Virus record (IMG/VR): IMGVR_UViG_3300031269_000053
Coordinates: 1-32,903 of that record
Strand: one strand, 5' to 3'
Length of the DNA stretch: 32,903 bases
Source of the DNA: a virus
A program made the position numbers and the translations under genes. The notes under the pieces are model-generated. The model saw only the letters and a list, made by a program, of their open reading frames with translations, was not told the origin of the DNA and searched no databases. Position 1 is the first letter of the stretch, and every line of letters begins with the position of its first letter. Below are positions 22,809 to 31,166 of this stretch, one piece after another.

Positions 22809-22984
22809 GCACAACCTACAGACTAGACCACGCCGACGCTAAGCAATGGCTCACACAGCAGCCCGATGACAGTGTTGACTTTTTTTCTGACAGACCACAC
22901 GCCTACAACAAGTTGCACTTTAGGAGGAAAAAATGCCCTTTGAAATCAAAGAAAACGACTCAGGAATGCCTTACGAACAACTGA
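22805..22984 (+). pseudogene. Truncated DNA-methyltransferase-like remnant
   Basis: The GTG in the GTGA overlap opens 59 codons. The first ~40 residues (YRLDHADAKQWLTQQPDDSV, then DFFSDRPHAYN) resemble the N-terminus of phage N6/N4 DNA methyltransferases, where HGD, a WL..LPD.SVD stretch and DPPY occur in this order. Here DPPY is replaced by DRPH and the rest of the enzyme is missing. The frame then runs into the next gene. It may be a dead remnant or a repurposed micro-protein. Confidence 0.4.
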
Positions 22985-23211
22985 CCCTGCCAAGTGACGG
23001 CAGCGTGCGCGTTGAAATTGACGGAGACTGCACGTGGGGTGGACTCACGCCGCGCACGTTTTACTACAACAAAGACTATAACGGCAGTGCACCAACGGAG
23101 TACCAAGCCAGACGTGCTGTGTTGCTGTCGGTGCTCGAGCACCTTACTAAGGACACGGCAGCAATCAAGCAAGAATTGTTTTCTCTCGAGGGAGAAAACC
23201 ATGTTTGCTGA
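22933..23211 (+). CDS. Small protein, unknown
   Basis: 92 residues with a strong TTTAGGAGG ribosome site. Mostly beta in the first half (RVEIDGDCTWGGLTPRTFYY) and a helix at the end (RRAVLLSVLEHLTKDTAAIK). It is the last gene before the late promoter. No family recognised. Confidence 0.65.
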   Translation: MPFEIKENDSGMPYEQLTLPSDGSVRVEIDGDCTWGGLTPRTFYYNKDYNGSAPTEYQARRAVLLSVLEHLTKDTAAIKQELFSLEGENHVC

Positions 23212-23222
23212 GGTGTGACAAT

Positions 23223-23251
23223 TTGACAAACCCCGCACAAACGTACACAAT
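23223..23251 (+). promoter_or_regulatory. Sigma70-like promoter upstream of packaging/structural genes
   Basis: TTGACA (23223-23228), 17 bases, then CACAAT (23246-23251): a perfect -35 and a weak -10, lacking the extended TG of the early promoters. It is the only good promoter seen before the terminase-to-tail operon. A weak -10 could make it depend on an activator. Confidence 0.6.
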
Positions 23252-23289
23252 GACAGTTAGCATCCCGTGTAATCAATACGCTATTTTTT

Positions 23290-23323
23290 GCCACTTACGC
23301 CCTGCCTTTGGGGTGTAAGTGGC
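23290..23323 (+). terminator. Strong hairpin between the late promoter and the small terminase gene
   Basis: GCCACTTACGCCC pairs with the GGGTGTAAGTGGC side over about 13 bp including one G-T wobble. It is followed by TGTTATTTGTGAGTTTT, an imperfect T-rich tail. It may end early transcription. As it lies ~40 bases after the promoter start site, it may also attenuate late transcription. Confidence 0.6.
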
Positions 23324-23350
23324 TGTTATTTGTGAGTTTTGTCTATAACT

Positions 23351-23977
23351 ATGGGATTACGGGGATATACGGGGAGAGATGAGGTGGGCGACGTCGAGGA
23401 TACAACGAGAGCAACTATGGACACATCCGGATATGCCGCCTTCGCGCCTCACGCCAGTCGCTGCACCGTCTGCAGGCACCCCAACGCCGTGCAAATAGAC
23501 TTAATGCTACTAGGGTATGAGTGTCACCCCAAAACACACAAACGCATGACACACGCGGATATTGTAGAGTTTGCCAAACCAATGGGCTCGATTAAACCAT
23601 CTGCGCTGGGTCGCCACTACAATAATCACACGCTGCCATCATGGCGCACCTATGCCGAGGTTAGAGAGCAGATGCGCGTTCTCGGTAACCCCACAGGGCG
23701 CCGCCTTGGTTTGCACGGCGCGTTCGCGAGTATCGTGACTGCCAAGATACTGGGTCAGGTCAGCAAGCTGGGTGATGACGCATTCAAAGACGCAGATATC
23801 ACGCAACTGTTACGGGTGGCGTTACTCGCAGGACAAAACAGCATAAGCATCGAAAAAACAGAATCCGAGTTAGCTCGAGAAATAGTAGCCGAGCGCGTTG
23901 GGGTTGGTATGAAAAACAAAGGGCTGAGTCCTGAAGCCATCGAAATAGCCCAGCGCGAAATACTGGGGATGGAATGA
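23351..23977 (+). CDS. Terminase small-subunit-like protein
   Basis: 208 residues from the ATG at 23351; the ATG at 23419 (MDTSGYAAFAPHASRC) is an alternative, as neither has a good ribosome site. It has a Cys pair plus His (CTVCRHPN), a helical segment and a conserved-looking HYNNHTLP. A helical C-terminus follows. It overlaps the large terminase gene by ATGA and sits where Mu-like heads encode the small subunit that recognises phage DNA. Confidence 0.65.
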   Translation: MGLRGYTGRDEVGDVEDTTRATMDTSGYAAFAPHASRCTVCRHPNAVQIDLMLLGYECHPKTHKRMTHADIVEFAKPMGSIKPSALGRHYNNHTLPSWRTYAEVREQMRVLGNPTGRRLGLHGAFASIVTAKILGQVSKLGDDAFKDADITQLLRVALLAGQNSISIEKTESELAREIVAERVGVGMKNKGLSPEAIEIAQREILGME

Positions 23978-25392
23978 CGCGCCCGTATTTCTTGCGCTAC
24001 CAAGAGGCTTGGTTACGTGACACTAACCGCCTCAAGGTGGCGGAAAAATCACGCCGTATTGGCTGGACTTACGTGCAAGCGTATGAGGATGTGCGCGACG
24101 CCGCCAAAGCTAAAGAGCATGGCGGTATGGACGTGTGGTTTACCTCGGCAGATATCTCGGCAGCTCGTGAGTATATCGGATATTGCGAGCAATGGGCGCG
24201 GTTGTTGCAGATAGCTGCCACAACCATTAACGAGAGCGTTATCGACAAAGATGCCAACTTGAAAGTGCTTACTATTGACTTTTCATCCGGTTTTCGGATC
24301 ACCGCCCTCAGCAGCAATCCGAAAAATTTCCGATCAAAAGGTGGCAAAGTCGTTATTGACGAGTTTGCTTTCCACGAGCACGGCGAGGATCTGTGGAGGG
24401 CGGCTGCCCCAAGCATCCTATGGGGTTATCCCATGAGGGTATTTAGCAGCCACAACGGGAAAAACACACTATTTTACCGCCTCGTAGAAGAGGCAAAACA
24501 GGACGGCGGTCGGTGGAATGCCCACCGTGTAACTATATTTGACGCTATTAGGGACGGGTTAGTCGGGCGTATCCTTAACAAGCCCGACGACGTCGCCACA
24601 GACACAGAGATAGCCGAGTTTCTACAAGAAACCCGAGACATTGTTGGTGATGAGGAAACATTTGAGCAGGAGTTTAACTGCAACCCTCAAGATGACAAGA
24701 GCGCATACATAGGCTATGGGCTTATATATGGCTGTGAGGACAGAGGTGTCCCCTCGCCCGTCTCAATATCAGGCGACGATGTAAACAGCATCCCCATAGA
24801 CGACTACAACCCTCATCACCCCATACCCGAGACAGATAACCCGCTGTATGTGGGTGTCGACATCGGGCGCAGCCGTGATTTAACTGTCGTTTGGCTGCTT
24901 GAGCAAGTCGGCGACGTCTTATGGACACGGTTTGTGCTCGAGCTTAGCGGCATGAAATTCCGGCACCAAGCCAAACACCTCGCCGTGTTTTTGCCACGTG
25001 CTACGAGGGCATGCATAGACGAGACGGGGCTAGGCAAACAACTTGCCGAGGATGCACGCGACGATCACGGCGCCAAAGTCGAGCCAATAAACTTCACAAA
25101 CACCATTAAACAAGACTTAGCAGTTAGGCTCAAGCGTAATTTTGAAGACAGAGCGCTGCGTAATCCAGCTAGCGAGCAAGTCCGTAAAGATATAAATAAG
25201 ATTAAAAAGACAACCACGGCAGCCGGTAACGTGCGCTTTGAGGGCGAGCGTGATAAAGACGGACATGCAGATAGATTTTGGGCGCTCGCACTCGCCACAC
25301 ATGCCACTAACATCGTGCCTTATGGGGACTATGTCTCGAGCGGCAAAACACTAGCCAGCCGCTCATTTGCTAACGGCAGGGGGAGATTCTAA
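23974..25392 (+). CDS. Terminase large subunit (Mu gp28-like)
   Basis: 472 residues. The ATPase N-terminus has KSRRIGWT at 25-32, a variant Walker A, and VVIDEFAFHE with D128-E129 as Walker B, plus the coupling-type LSSNPKNFRSKGG. The nuclease half has an RNase H fold with D296 (VGVDIGRSRDLTVVW), D349 (CIDETGLGK) and D433 (HADRFWALALA). It pumps DNA into the prohead and cuts it. The family match is to Mu gp28/FluMu-type terminases. It ends two bases before the portal ATG. Confidence 0.93.
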   Translation: MTRPYFLRYQEAWLRDTNRLKVAEKSRRIGWTYVQAYEDVRDAAKAKEHGGMDVWFTSADISAAREYIGYCEQWARLLQIAATTINESVIDKDANLKVLTIDFSSGFRITALSSNPKNFRSKGGKVVIDEFAFHEHGEDLWRAAAPSILWGYPMRVFSSHNGKNTLFYRLVEEAKQDGGRWNAHRVTIFDAIRDGLVGRILNKPDDVATDTEIAEFLQETRDIVGDEETFEQEFNCNPQDDKSAYIGYGLIYGCEDRGVPSPVSISGDDVNSIPIDDYNPHHPIPETDNPLYVGVDIGRSRDLTVVWLLEQVGDVLWTRFVLELSGMKFRHQAKHLAVFLPRATRACIDETGLGKQLAEDARDDHGAKVEPINFTNTIKQDLAVRLKRNFEDRALRNPASEQVRKDINKIKKTTTAAGNVRFEGERDKDGHADRFWALALATHATNIVPYGDYVSSGKTLASRSFANGRGRF

Positions 25393-25394
25393 CA

Positions 25395-26987
25395 ATGTTG
25401 AGAACCGAAATGCGCAAAACCTACACCCTCCCCCCCACTCGCGTGCTATCCCAATGGACACCCTCGGCAGTACGCAACGCACTACGAGATTTGCAGGTGG
25501 GCAACTTTGACCGCGCCGCCTATCTGTGGGATGCAATCATGGGCGATGATCGTGCTACCGCTGTTATGAGCACACGTGTTAACGGGTTACTCGGCTGCCC
25601 CTTGGATTTTGAGCCAGGCAGCCTCTACAATCCCCTCGCCAAAAAGGTAAGTGAAACGCTCGAGCTCGACTACTGGGATATATGCCCAGAGTCCCAAATG
25701 GACGCCCTCATGAGTTACGGGCGTGGTTTAGGCGTGGCATTAGCTGAGCTACGTTGGTCACGTCGCGATAGTCGCGTTGTGCCTAGCCTATACATTTGGC
25801 ACCCTAGCCATATCCGCTATGACGAGTTTCGCGACGCGTGGCACGTCATGACGCGTGAGGGTGAAACACAGATCGAACCCAACGGCGGCAAGTGGGTGCT
25901 GTATCGTCCCTATGGCTCACAGTTTGCAGGCGCGCGCACCCTTGTACGCGCCCTTGCCATCCCCTGGCTTGTAAAAACGTACGCCATACAAGACTGGGCA
26001 AGGCATAGCGAAAAACTAGCGGGTGTTATTAAGGGCAAAACACCACCCCAAGTGACAGATGACCAACGCGATGAGTTTATCGGTGACCTCGCAAACCTAG
26101 GCAATAGCGGCGTGGTGGTACTACCCGAGGGCTGGGATGCCGAGCTATTAGAGGCGAGTGCCCACTCATACGAAGCGTTTGAAGGACTCGTTAGCTGGGC
26201 AAACACCGCCATGGCTGTGGCAGTCTTGGGGCAAAATCTCGCCACCGAGACAACGGGCGGTAGCCTCGCCGCCGCCAAAGCACAAGAGCTTGTAAGACAG
26301 GATTACAAACAGGCAGACGCCGAGGGGATTGCCACCCTGTTACATGACGGCGTTTTTGGGCACTGGACGCGGCTCAACTTTGGCGACGTCACGCTCACAC
26401 CGTGGGCAACTTACAACACAATCCCAGAGACCGAGCAAATGGCAGGCGCCGAGACGCTACTCACACAAGCCGACGCTCTCAGCAAACTCAAGGCGTTAGG
26501 CGCTGGGGTAGACGTGAGTGCCATGCTCGAGCGTTTTGGCATCCCTTGGTCAAGAGTCGAGACGCTACCTCCACCCGTTGAGCCACAGCCCCCAGTTACT
26601 GAGGATGGTGACGCCGGGGAGCTCGAGCCCGGCGATATACCCGGCGAAGATGAGCAACCCGTTACCCAGTCCGTTACCCTTGCAAGCAATGACAACGCAG
26701 TCGGCGCGGCAGGGTTTGTTACTGGGCAGTTATATGTAGACAGTCTCGGCGACGTGGCAGCCAAACAAGGCGCTGCGGTGTTTGCTGGCTACACTCAACA
26801 GGTACTTGCAACTATCGCCAGCGCACAAGATTATGACGATCTGCGCCGTAAGCTGCGTAACTTATACCGAGACAGCGAGCCTAGCGAGTTTGCTCAACTT
26901 ATAGAGCGCGCCCTCATCCTTAGTGCGATGGCTGGGCAGCTAGCAGTACGCGACGACGCGCCCGAGGTTAATAATGTGGGCAGCTAG
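25395..26987 (+). CDS. Portal protein (Mu gp29-like, DUF935)
   Basis: 530 residues with GGGGGAGA upstream. DUF935 features are visible: RNALRDLQVGNFDRAAYLWD, MGDDRATAVMSTRVNGLLG, YGRGLGVALAELRW and LVKTYAIQDWARHSEKLAG. FATETTGGS-like sequence appears as LGQNLATETTGGSLAAAKAQ. An acidic Pro-rich segment (~395-420) precedes a helical end. It forms the dodecameric DNA channel at the head vertex. It overlaps the minor head gene. Confidence 0.92.
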   Translation: MLRTEMRKTYTLPPTRVLSQWTPSAVRNALRDLQVGNFDRAAYLWDAIMGDDRATAVMSTRVNGLLGCPLDFEPGSLYNPLAKKVSETLELDYWDICPESQMDALMSYGRGLGVALAELRWSRRDSRVVPSLYIWHPSHIRYDEFRDAWHVMTREGETQIEPNGGKWVLYRPYGSQFAGARTLVRALAIPWLVKTYAIQDWARHSEKLAGVIKGKTPPQVTDDQRDEFIGDLANLGNSGVVVLPEGWDAELLEASAHSYEAFEGLVSWANTAMAVAVLGQNLATETTGGSLAAAKAQELVRQDYKQADAEGIATLLHDGVFGHWTRLNFGDVTLTPWATYNTIPETEQMAGAETLLTQADALSKLKALGAGVDVSAMLERFGIPWSRVETLPPPVEPQPPVTEDGDAGELEPGDIPGEDEQPVTQSVTLASNDNAVGAAGFVTGQLYVDSLGDVAAKQGAAVFAGYTQQVLATIASAQDYDDLRRKLRNLYRDSEPSEFAQLIERALILSAMAGQLAVRDDAPEVNNVGS

Positions 26988-27663
26988 CTTTGACCCCGTT
27001 GATTTTGAGCAGGCATTCTCATTTTTCCGCGCCCGTGTGGTTATGTCCCGTGAGGCTGCCGATCAACTTACGCTCGAGGCTAGACAAAGGGCATTTTGGG
27101 TTAGTCACATCGCCGAGGCTGACGTTATTCAAGACGTTTACGGCTCGCTCGAGCGTGCCTTAACGGACGGCACAACTTTCGAGCAGTTCCAAGATGACGT
27201 AGCAGCCGACTTGTTAACGCGCTGGGTAGACGATGAGCGCGTGCCAAACCCGTTATGGCGCCTTGAGACGATATTTCGAACAAACCTACAAACGGCATAC
27301 GGGGCAGGTAGGCTCGAGCAACTTAACGACGCTGCCATCTTACGAGCACGTCCGTATTGGATGTATGACGCGCTTATCGACGGGCGTACGTCTAGCATCT
27401 GCCAAGAGTTTAGCGGTACGATACTGCCAGCCGACAGCCCGTGGTGGTTTAGTCGATTTCCCCCTAACCATTACAACTGTCGCAGCAGCGTGCGCAGCCT
27501 AACCCAGTCGCAGGTTGACGCGAGGGGTGGCATAACGCAGACACCCACAGCAGGCAACCCAAACAGCGACTGGCGTGCCATGCCCAGCCTCGAGCCTTTT
27601 GAGCTAAAGACGTACTCACCCGAGATAGCCGCTATCGTTGAGGATAAAGTGACACGCCCGTGA
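26974..27663 (+). CDS. Minor head / head morphogenesis protein (Mu gpF-like)
   Basis: 229 residues, overlapping the portal gene. The SPP1 gp7/Mu F family signature is clear: WRLETIFRTNLQTAYGAGRL, MYDALIDGRTSSICQEFSGT and FPPNHYNCRSSVRSLT. It is bound to the portal or injected with DNA in related phages. The following genes lack Mu gpG at this place; the gpG-like gene is further downstream. Confidence 0.9.
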   Translation: MWAASFDPVDFEQAFSFFRARVVMSREAADQLTLEARQRAFWVSHIAEADVIQDVYGSLERALTDGTTFEQFQDDVAADLLTRWVDDERVPNPLWRLETIFRTNLQTAYGAGRLEQLNDAAILRARPYWMYDALIDGRTSSICQEFSGTILPADSPWWFSRFPPNHYNCRSSVRSLTQSQVDARGGITQTPTAGNPNSDWRAMPSLEPFELKTYSPEIAAIVEDKVTRP

Positions 27664-27725
27664 GGGTGTGTATTAAGGCGGTGCAAGATAAGCACATGCC
27701 CAGACTGTTTGCCGCTGCCGACTAG
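27660..27725 (+). CDS. Possible 21-residue micro-ORF
   Basis: GTG in a GTGA overlap after the minor head gene opens 21 codons (RVCIKAVQDKHMPRLFAAAD) ending in TAG before the terminator. No ribosome site beyond coupling. It may be the remnant of a lost gene. Confidence 0.25.
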   Translation: MRVCIKAVQDKHMPRLFAAAD

Positions 27726-27750
27726 CCACACAACCCGAACACATCACCCC

Positions 27751-27778
27751 AGCCCACTCACCCGAGACGGGCTTTTTT
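27751..27778 (+). terminator. Short hairpin with T run before the protease gene
   Basis: CCCG-AGA-CGGG (27761-27771), or alternatively AGCCC (27751-27755) with GGGCT (27769-27773), is followed by TTTTTT. The stem is short, so termination is probably partial. It would lower the level of protease and capsid mRNA from upstream, yet no new promoter was seen after it. Confidence 0.5.
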
Positions 27779-27795
27779 ACGGAGGTACAGTACAT

Positions 27796-28746
27796 ATGCA
27801 AAAAATCAATGCTCGAGCTATAGATCTAACCACAGCACGCGAGCCACCTGATGAGTTCCGGATACTCCCCCTGGGGGAATATCCCACGGAAAAGGGGATA
27901 TTCCACTTAGACGCGGCAGCAGCCGAGCGCGTGCTTGAGGATTTTAAGCGGCGTGGTACTGACTTAAGCATCGATTACGAACACGAAAGCGTACTCGGCA
28001 AAGCGCTAGGGGCAACCCCTGCGGCTGGGTGGATTAGCGAACTCGAGCTGCGTGCTGACGGACTCTGGGCAACGTCCGTGACGTGGACAGACAAGGCAGC
28101 CGAGTACCTACGTAACCGAGAGTATCGCTATCACAGCCCGTCATTTTTCGCCGACGAGCAGGGCAATGTCCTAAGCATCACAAGCCCTGCCCTAACCAAC
28201 CGCCCAGCATCTCACAACATCGTCCCACTTGTGGCGAGTAGAGAGGATAAACCCATGCCAGACAATCAGCTCGCGCCCATTATGACGGCGCTATCGCTCA
28301 ACACGGCAGCGTCAGCAGATGACGCGATCGCACGTATTACCGAATTGCACACCCTACGACAAGACGTACTCACCCTTACCGGCGTTGAAACCCTAAACGC
28401 TGCGAGGGGAGTGCTAACAGCATGGCAGGCAGCGCACGAGCAACTGCCTACCGTTACATCTGAGCGTGACGCATTGGCGACGCGGCTCGAGCAAGGCAAA
28501 CGTGAGACGCTTATCACGGCAGCACTTGACGCAGGTACGCTTAGTCCAGCACAAGCAGCTGAGGGCGGGTTTGCTCGCGTCGTACCACTTGAGACGCTCG
28601 AGACATTTCTTAAGACCGCGCCCAAAGTTGTAAGCCTTGAGACAGCAAAACCCCCAGCCAAAAATCAAACCACCCTTAGCGACGATGAAGCCCTTGTCGC
28701 TAAAATGTTAGGCGTTAACGCCGGCGTATTTAAGGAGACAAACTAA
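27796..28746 (+). CDS. I: Prohead protease with scaffold region (Mu gpI-like)
   Basis: 316 residues with GGAGG upstream. The N-terminal half matches the Mu I-like protease: GIFHLDAAAAERVLEDFKRR, DLSIDYEHESVLGKALGATP, AAGWISELELR, REYRYHSPSFFADEQGNVLS and ALTNRPASHNIVPL. The C-terminal half, after ~153, is helical and serves as scaffold. An internal in-frame start at 28255 can make the scaffold alone. It processes the prohead around the Mu gpT-like capsid encoded two genes downstream. Confidence 0.9.
   Translation: MQKINARAIDLTTAREPPDEFRILPLGEYPTEKGIFHLDAAAAERVLEDFKRRGTDLSIDYEHESVLGKALGATPAAGWISELELRADGLWATSVTWTDKAAEYLRNREYRYHSPSFFADEQGNVLSITSPALTNRPASHNIVPLVASREDKPMPDNQLAPIMTALSLNTAASADDAIARITELHTLRQDVLTLTGVETLNAARGVLTAWQAAHEQLPTVTSERDALATRLEQGKRETLITAALDAGTLSPAQAAEGGFARVVPLETLETFLKTAPKVVSLETAKPPAKNQTTLSDDEALVAKMLGVNAGVFKETN
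28255..28746 (+). CDS. Nested scaffold protein (Mu gpZ-like internal start)
   Basis: In-frame ATG at 28255 has an AGAGGATAAACCC ribosome site. It begins exactly where the protease domain ends, giving a 163-residue helical acidic protein (MPDNQLAPIMTALSLNTAAS, then coiled coil). In Mu, gpZ scaffold arises by the same kind of internal start in gene I. The function follows from that analogy. Confidence 0.65.
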   Translation: MPDNQLAPIMTALSLNTAASADDAIARITELHTLRQDVLTLTGVETLNAARGVLTAWQAAHEQLPTVTSERDALATRLEQGKRETLITAALDAGTLSPAQAAEGGFARVVPLETLETFLKTAPKVVSLETAKPPAKNQTTLSDDEALVAKMLGVNAGVFKETN

Positions 28747-29171
28747 TGGCAGCATTATCCGCAGCCCGTAACACCCCACAACAAGGCGAGGGCGCACGCC
28801 CTGACTACTTAGACCTCGGCGTAAGTGCGGACACGACCTGTTACCAAGGTGGCATCGCCGTCCTTAATGGGGGCTTTTTGGAGCCTGCCACTACTGCCAC
28901 CGGCTTAATCCCAGTCGGGCGATTCGATGAAACCGTCGTTAACAGCGGTGCAGATGGCGCAGTAACTGCAAAGGTTGCCTGTGGCGTGTTTCACTTCGCC
29001 AACAGCACCGCCGCTGACGCCATTGCAGACGCAGACCGTGGCGCAACCTGTTACATCGTAGACGATCAAACCGTAGCTAAAACCGACGGCACGGCAAGCC
29101 GCTCGGCTGCTGGCATTGTTGCAAATGTGGACTCAGACGGCGTTTGGGTGCTCATTGGATTAGGAGTCTAA
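28746..29171 (+). CDS. Head decoration-like protein
   Basis: 141 residues, TAATG overlap with the protease gene and AAGGAGA ribosome site. It is a beta-rich Ala/Gly/Asp protein (GGIAVLNGGFLEPATTATGL, ATCYIVDDQTVAKTDG). Its place between scaffold and capsid matches small capsid-decoration proteins (DUF2190-like and similar). It is probably a head-stabilising protein. Confidence 0.65.
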   Translation: MAALSAARNTPQQGEGARPDYLDLGVSADTTCYQGGIAVLNGGFLEPATTATGLIPVGRFDETVVNSGADGAVTAKVACGVFHFANSTAADAIADADRGATCYIVDDQTVAKTDGTASRSAAGIVANVDSDGVWVLIGLGV

Positions 29172-29173
29172 TC

Positions 29174-30097
29174 ATGCAAGTTACCCCAAGTGCTCTGAGA
29201 GCAATCAGCAAAGGATTCGAAGGGCGTTTCCGTGGGGCTTATGACGCTGCCACGCCAATATTGGCTGGACGTGTTGCCACCGACGTACCTAGTTCGACCC
29301 GTAGCAACGTCTACGGTTGGATGACCAAGTTACCCCGGATGCGTGAGTGGGTTGGCGAGCGCGTGCTACAAAACCTGTCGGCTCGTAGCTACGAGATCAC
29401 TAACCGCTCTTTCGAGCTCACCATCAGCGTAGATCGCGACGATATCGAAGACGATGTGTTAGGCGTATACGCCCCTTGGCTCGATGAAATGGGTGCGCAG
29501 GCGCGTATGTGGGGTGATGATCTGCTTGTTGAGTTGCTCGAGGCTGGCATCACTAACCCCTGCTGGGATGGGCAACTGTTTTTTGACACAGACCACCCCG
29601 TTAACCCAGACGATAGCGGCGCAGGGACGTATACCAACCGCTTCGTCGGCGCGCTAACAGAAGACAACCTCTGGGCAGTACGTCAGCGCATGATGGGCGT
29701 CAAGGGTGAAGACGGGCGCTCGCTGCGCATTATGCCTAATCTGCTGATCGTCCCTCCCGCGCTCGAGAAAACCGCTCGCCAAATTATCGACGCCACTATC
29801 GACGCCGCGGGTGCTACCAATATCAGTGCAGGGCTTGTGCAATACAGCGTTAACCCCGACCTCAGCAGCGACACGCGTTGGTATCTTATGGACGTGGCTC
29901 GCCCTATCCGTCCCTTTGTTCTACAAACACGCCGCGCGCCTGAGTTTGTGAGTCGCGATATGCCAGACGACGAGCGTGTGTTTAACGCCAAACAGTTTGT
30001 GTATGGCGTTGACAATCGCGGTAACGCTGGCTATGCATTGCCATTCTTGGCAGCCACGGCAGCCACGGCAGACGGCGGCGGGACTGCTCTGTCATGA
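29174..30097 (+). CDS. T: Major capsid protein (Mu gpT-like)
   Basis: 307 residues; the ATG at 29174 follows TTAGGAG. Mu gpT family features: ALRAISKGFEGRFRGAYDAA, LPRMREWVGERVLQNLSARS, IDRDDIED-like SVDRDDIEDDVLGVY, FFDTDHPV, LIVPPALEKTARQII and WYLMDVARPIRPFVLQTRR. It has an HK97-like fold by family knowledge. It builds the icosahedral shell. Confidence 0.92.
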   Translation: MQVTPSALRAISKGFEGRFRGAYDAATPILAGRVATDVPSSTRSNVYGWMTKLPRMREWVGERVLQNLSARSYEITNRSFELTISVDRDDIEDDVLGVYAPWLDEMGAQARMWGDDLLVELLEAGITNPCWDGQLFFDTDHPVNPDDSGAGTYTNRFVGALTEDNLWAVRQRMMGVKGEDGRSLRIMPNLLIVPPALEKTARQIIDATIDAAGATNISAGLVQYSVNPDLSSDTRWYLMDVARPIRPFVLQTRRAPEFVSRDMPDDERVFNAKQFVYGVDNRGNAGYALPFLAATAATADGGGTALS

Positions 30098-30294
30098 GCA
30101 AAACCGTAGAGGTACGGGTTACGGCGTTACGCCCTGAGGGACGTTGGCGAGCGGGACGGCATTTTGCGCCCCAGCCTACTACTGTGTCTGTCTTAGATGA
30201 TGAGCTGAGGCTACTCGAGCACGACCCCCTTTTGCTAGTCGAGCGCGAGCAGCCAAAACGCAAAGCTAAACCCACAACAGGCGACACAGATTAG
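30094..30294 (+). CDS. Mu gp35-like head-tail region protein
   Basis: 66 residues, ATGA overlap. VRVTALRPEGRWRAGRHFAP and LLEHDPLLLVE match the HI1506/Mu gp35-type small protein found right after the capsid gene. Exact role unknown; probably head completion. Confidence 0.75.
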   Translation: MSKTVEVRVTALRPEGRWRAGRHFAPQPTTVSVLDDELRLLEHDPLLLVEREQPKRKAKPTTGDTD

Positions 30295-30692
30295 TGAGCT
30301 ACGCCACGCCCGCCCAACTTGACAGCCTCGCGTTACCGGCAGACGTGCAAAACGCCACAACCGAGGCGCAAAAACAAGACGCTCTAGACGCTGCGCAGGG
30401 GGTGATCCATTCATACCTGTCTCAGGGGGGCTATACTGTCCCCTTGCCTGCCCCGGGTGACGATTTGCTTGAAGCCGAGGTCGCCATCGCTGCCTGGCGT
30501 TTGGCAGTTACGGCAAACCTTGCCCCAGAGGGTGGCGCACAAAGCAACTTGTACCTTAGGAATAAAGACGCCTCACGATGGCTCGAGGCTATTGCTATGG
30601 GCAAAGCGCGCCCAACAGGGGCTCAAGAGTCGCAAACAGGCAGCGCATACAGCCCACCCAAGGTGACAAGCGCAGACGGGCGGGGGTGGTAG
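30294..30692 (+). CDS. Head-tail connector (Mu gp36-like, DUF1320)
   Basis: 132 residues from GTG in the TTAGTGAG overlap. YATPAQLDSLALP, DALDAAQGVIHSYLSQGGY, LLEAEVAIAAWRLAVTANLA and RNKDASRWLEAIAMGKA match the helical DUF1320 adaptor. It joins portal to tail. Confidence 0.88.
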   Translation: MSYATPAQLDSLALPADVQNATTEAQKQDALDAAQGVIHSYLSQGGYTVPLPAPGDDLLEAEVAIAAWRLAVTANLAPEGGAQSNLYLRNKDASRWLEAIAMGKARPTGAQESQTGSAYSPPKVTSADGRGW

Positions 30693-30695
30693 ATC

Positions 30696-31166
30696 ATGCC
30701 TGTAGGTTTGCGTGTTGAGCTGCGAGATATTGGCGGCGTTAAATCCAAGCTGCTAAAACTCGCAGCCATAAATCCTAAAGAATCACTCCCTGTCATTGGC
30801 GAAACGATAGTGGATCATGTCCGTGAGGGTTTCGATAAAGAGCAAGACCCGTATGGCTCACCCTGGAAACCGCTCGCGGCGTCAACGCTTGCAGCCCGAC
30901 GAGGCAACGGTGGCGCTCGGATACTGCGTGACACTAACAGGCTATACAACTCGATTAACTCACAGGTGAGGGGTGACGGGGTAGCCATTGGCACCAACGT
31001 TACAGGCGGGAAAAAAGTCGAGTATGGCGCTGCTCACCAATTCGGCTTGGGCGGTATCCCAGCGCGTCCTTTTTTACCTTGGAAATCACCAACCGCACCC
31101 CCAGAGTTGCCCAGCGACTGGCTCGACGACGTCACTAGCATTTTAGAAAAACTGTTCGATGTCTAA
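30696..31166 (+). CDS. G: Virion morphogenesis protein (Mu gpG-like)
   Basis: 156 residues. The family (Phage_tail_S) shows PVIGETIVDHVREGFDKEQD, PYGSPWKPLAAST, ILRDTNRLYNSINSQV, VEYGAAHQFGLGGIPARPFL and a C-terminal helix. It works at tail completion or head-tail joining. It overlaps the next gene by 8 bases. Confidence 0.88.
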   Translation: MPVGLRVELRDIGGVKSKLLKLAAINPKESLPVIGETIVDHVREGFDKEQDPYGSPWKPLAASTLAARRGNGGARILRDTNRLYNSINSQVRGDGVAIGTNVTGGKKVEYGAAHQFGLGGIPARPFLPWKSPTAPPELPSDWLDDVTSILEKLFDV

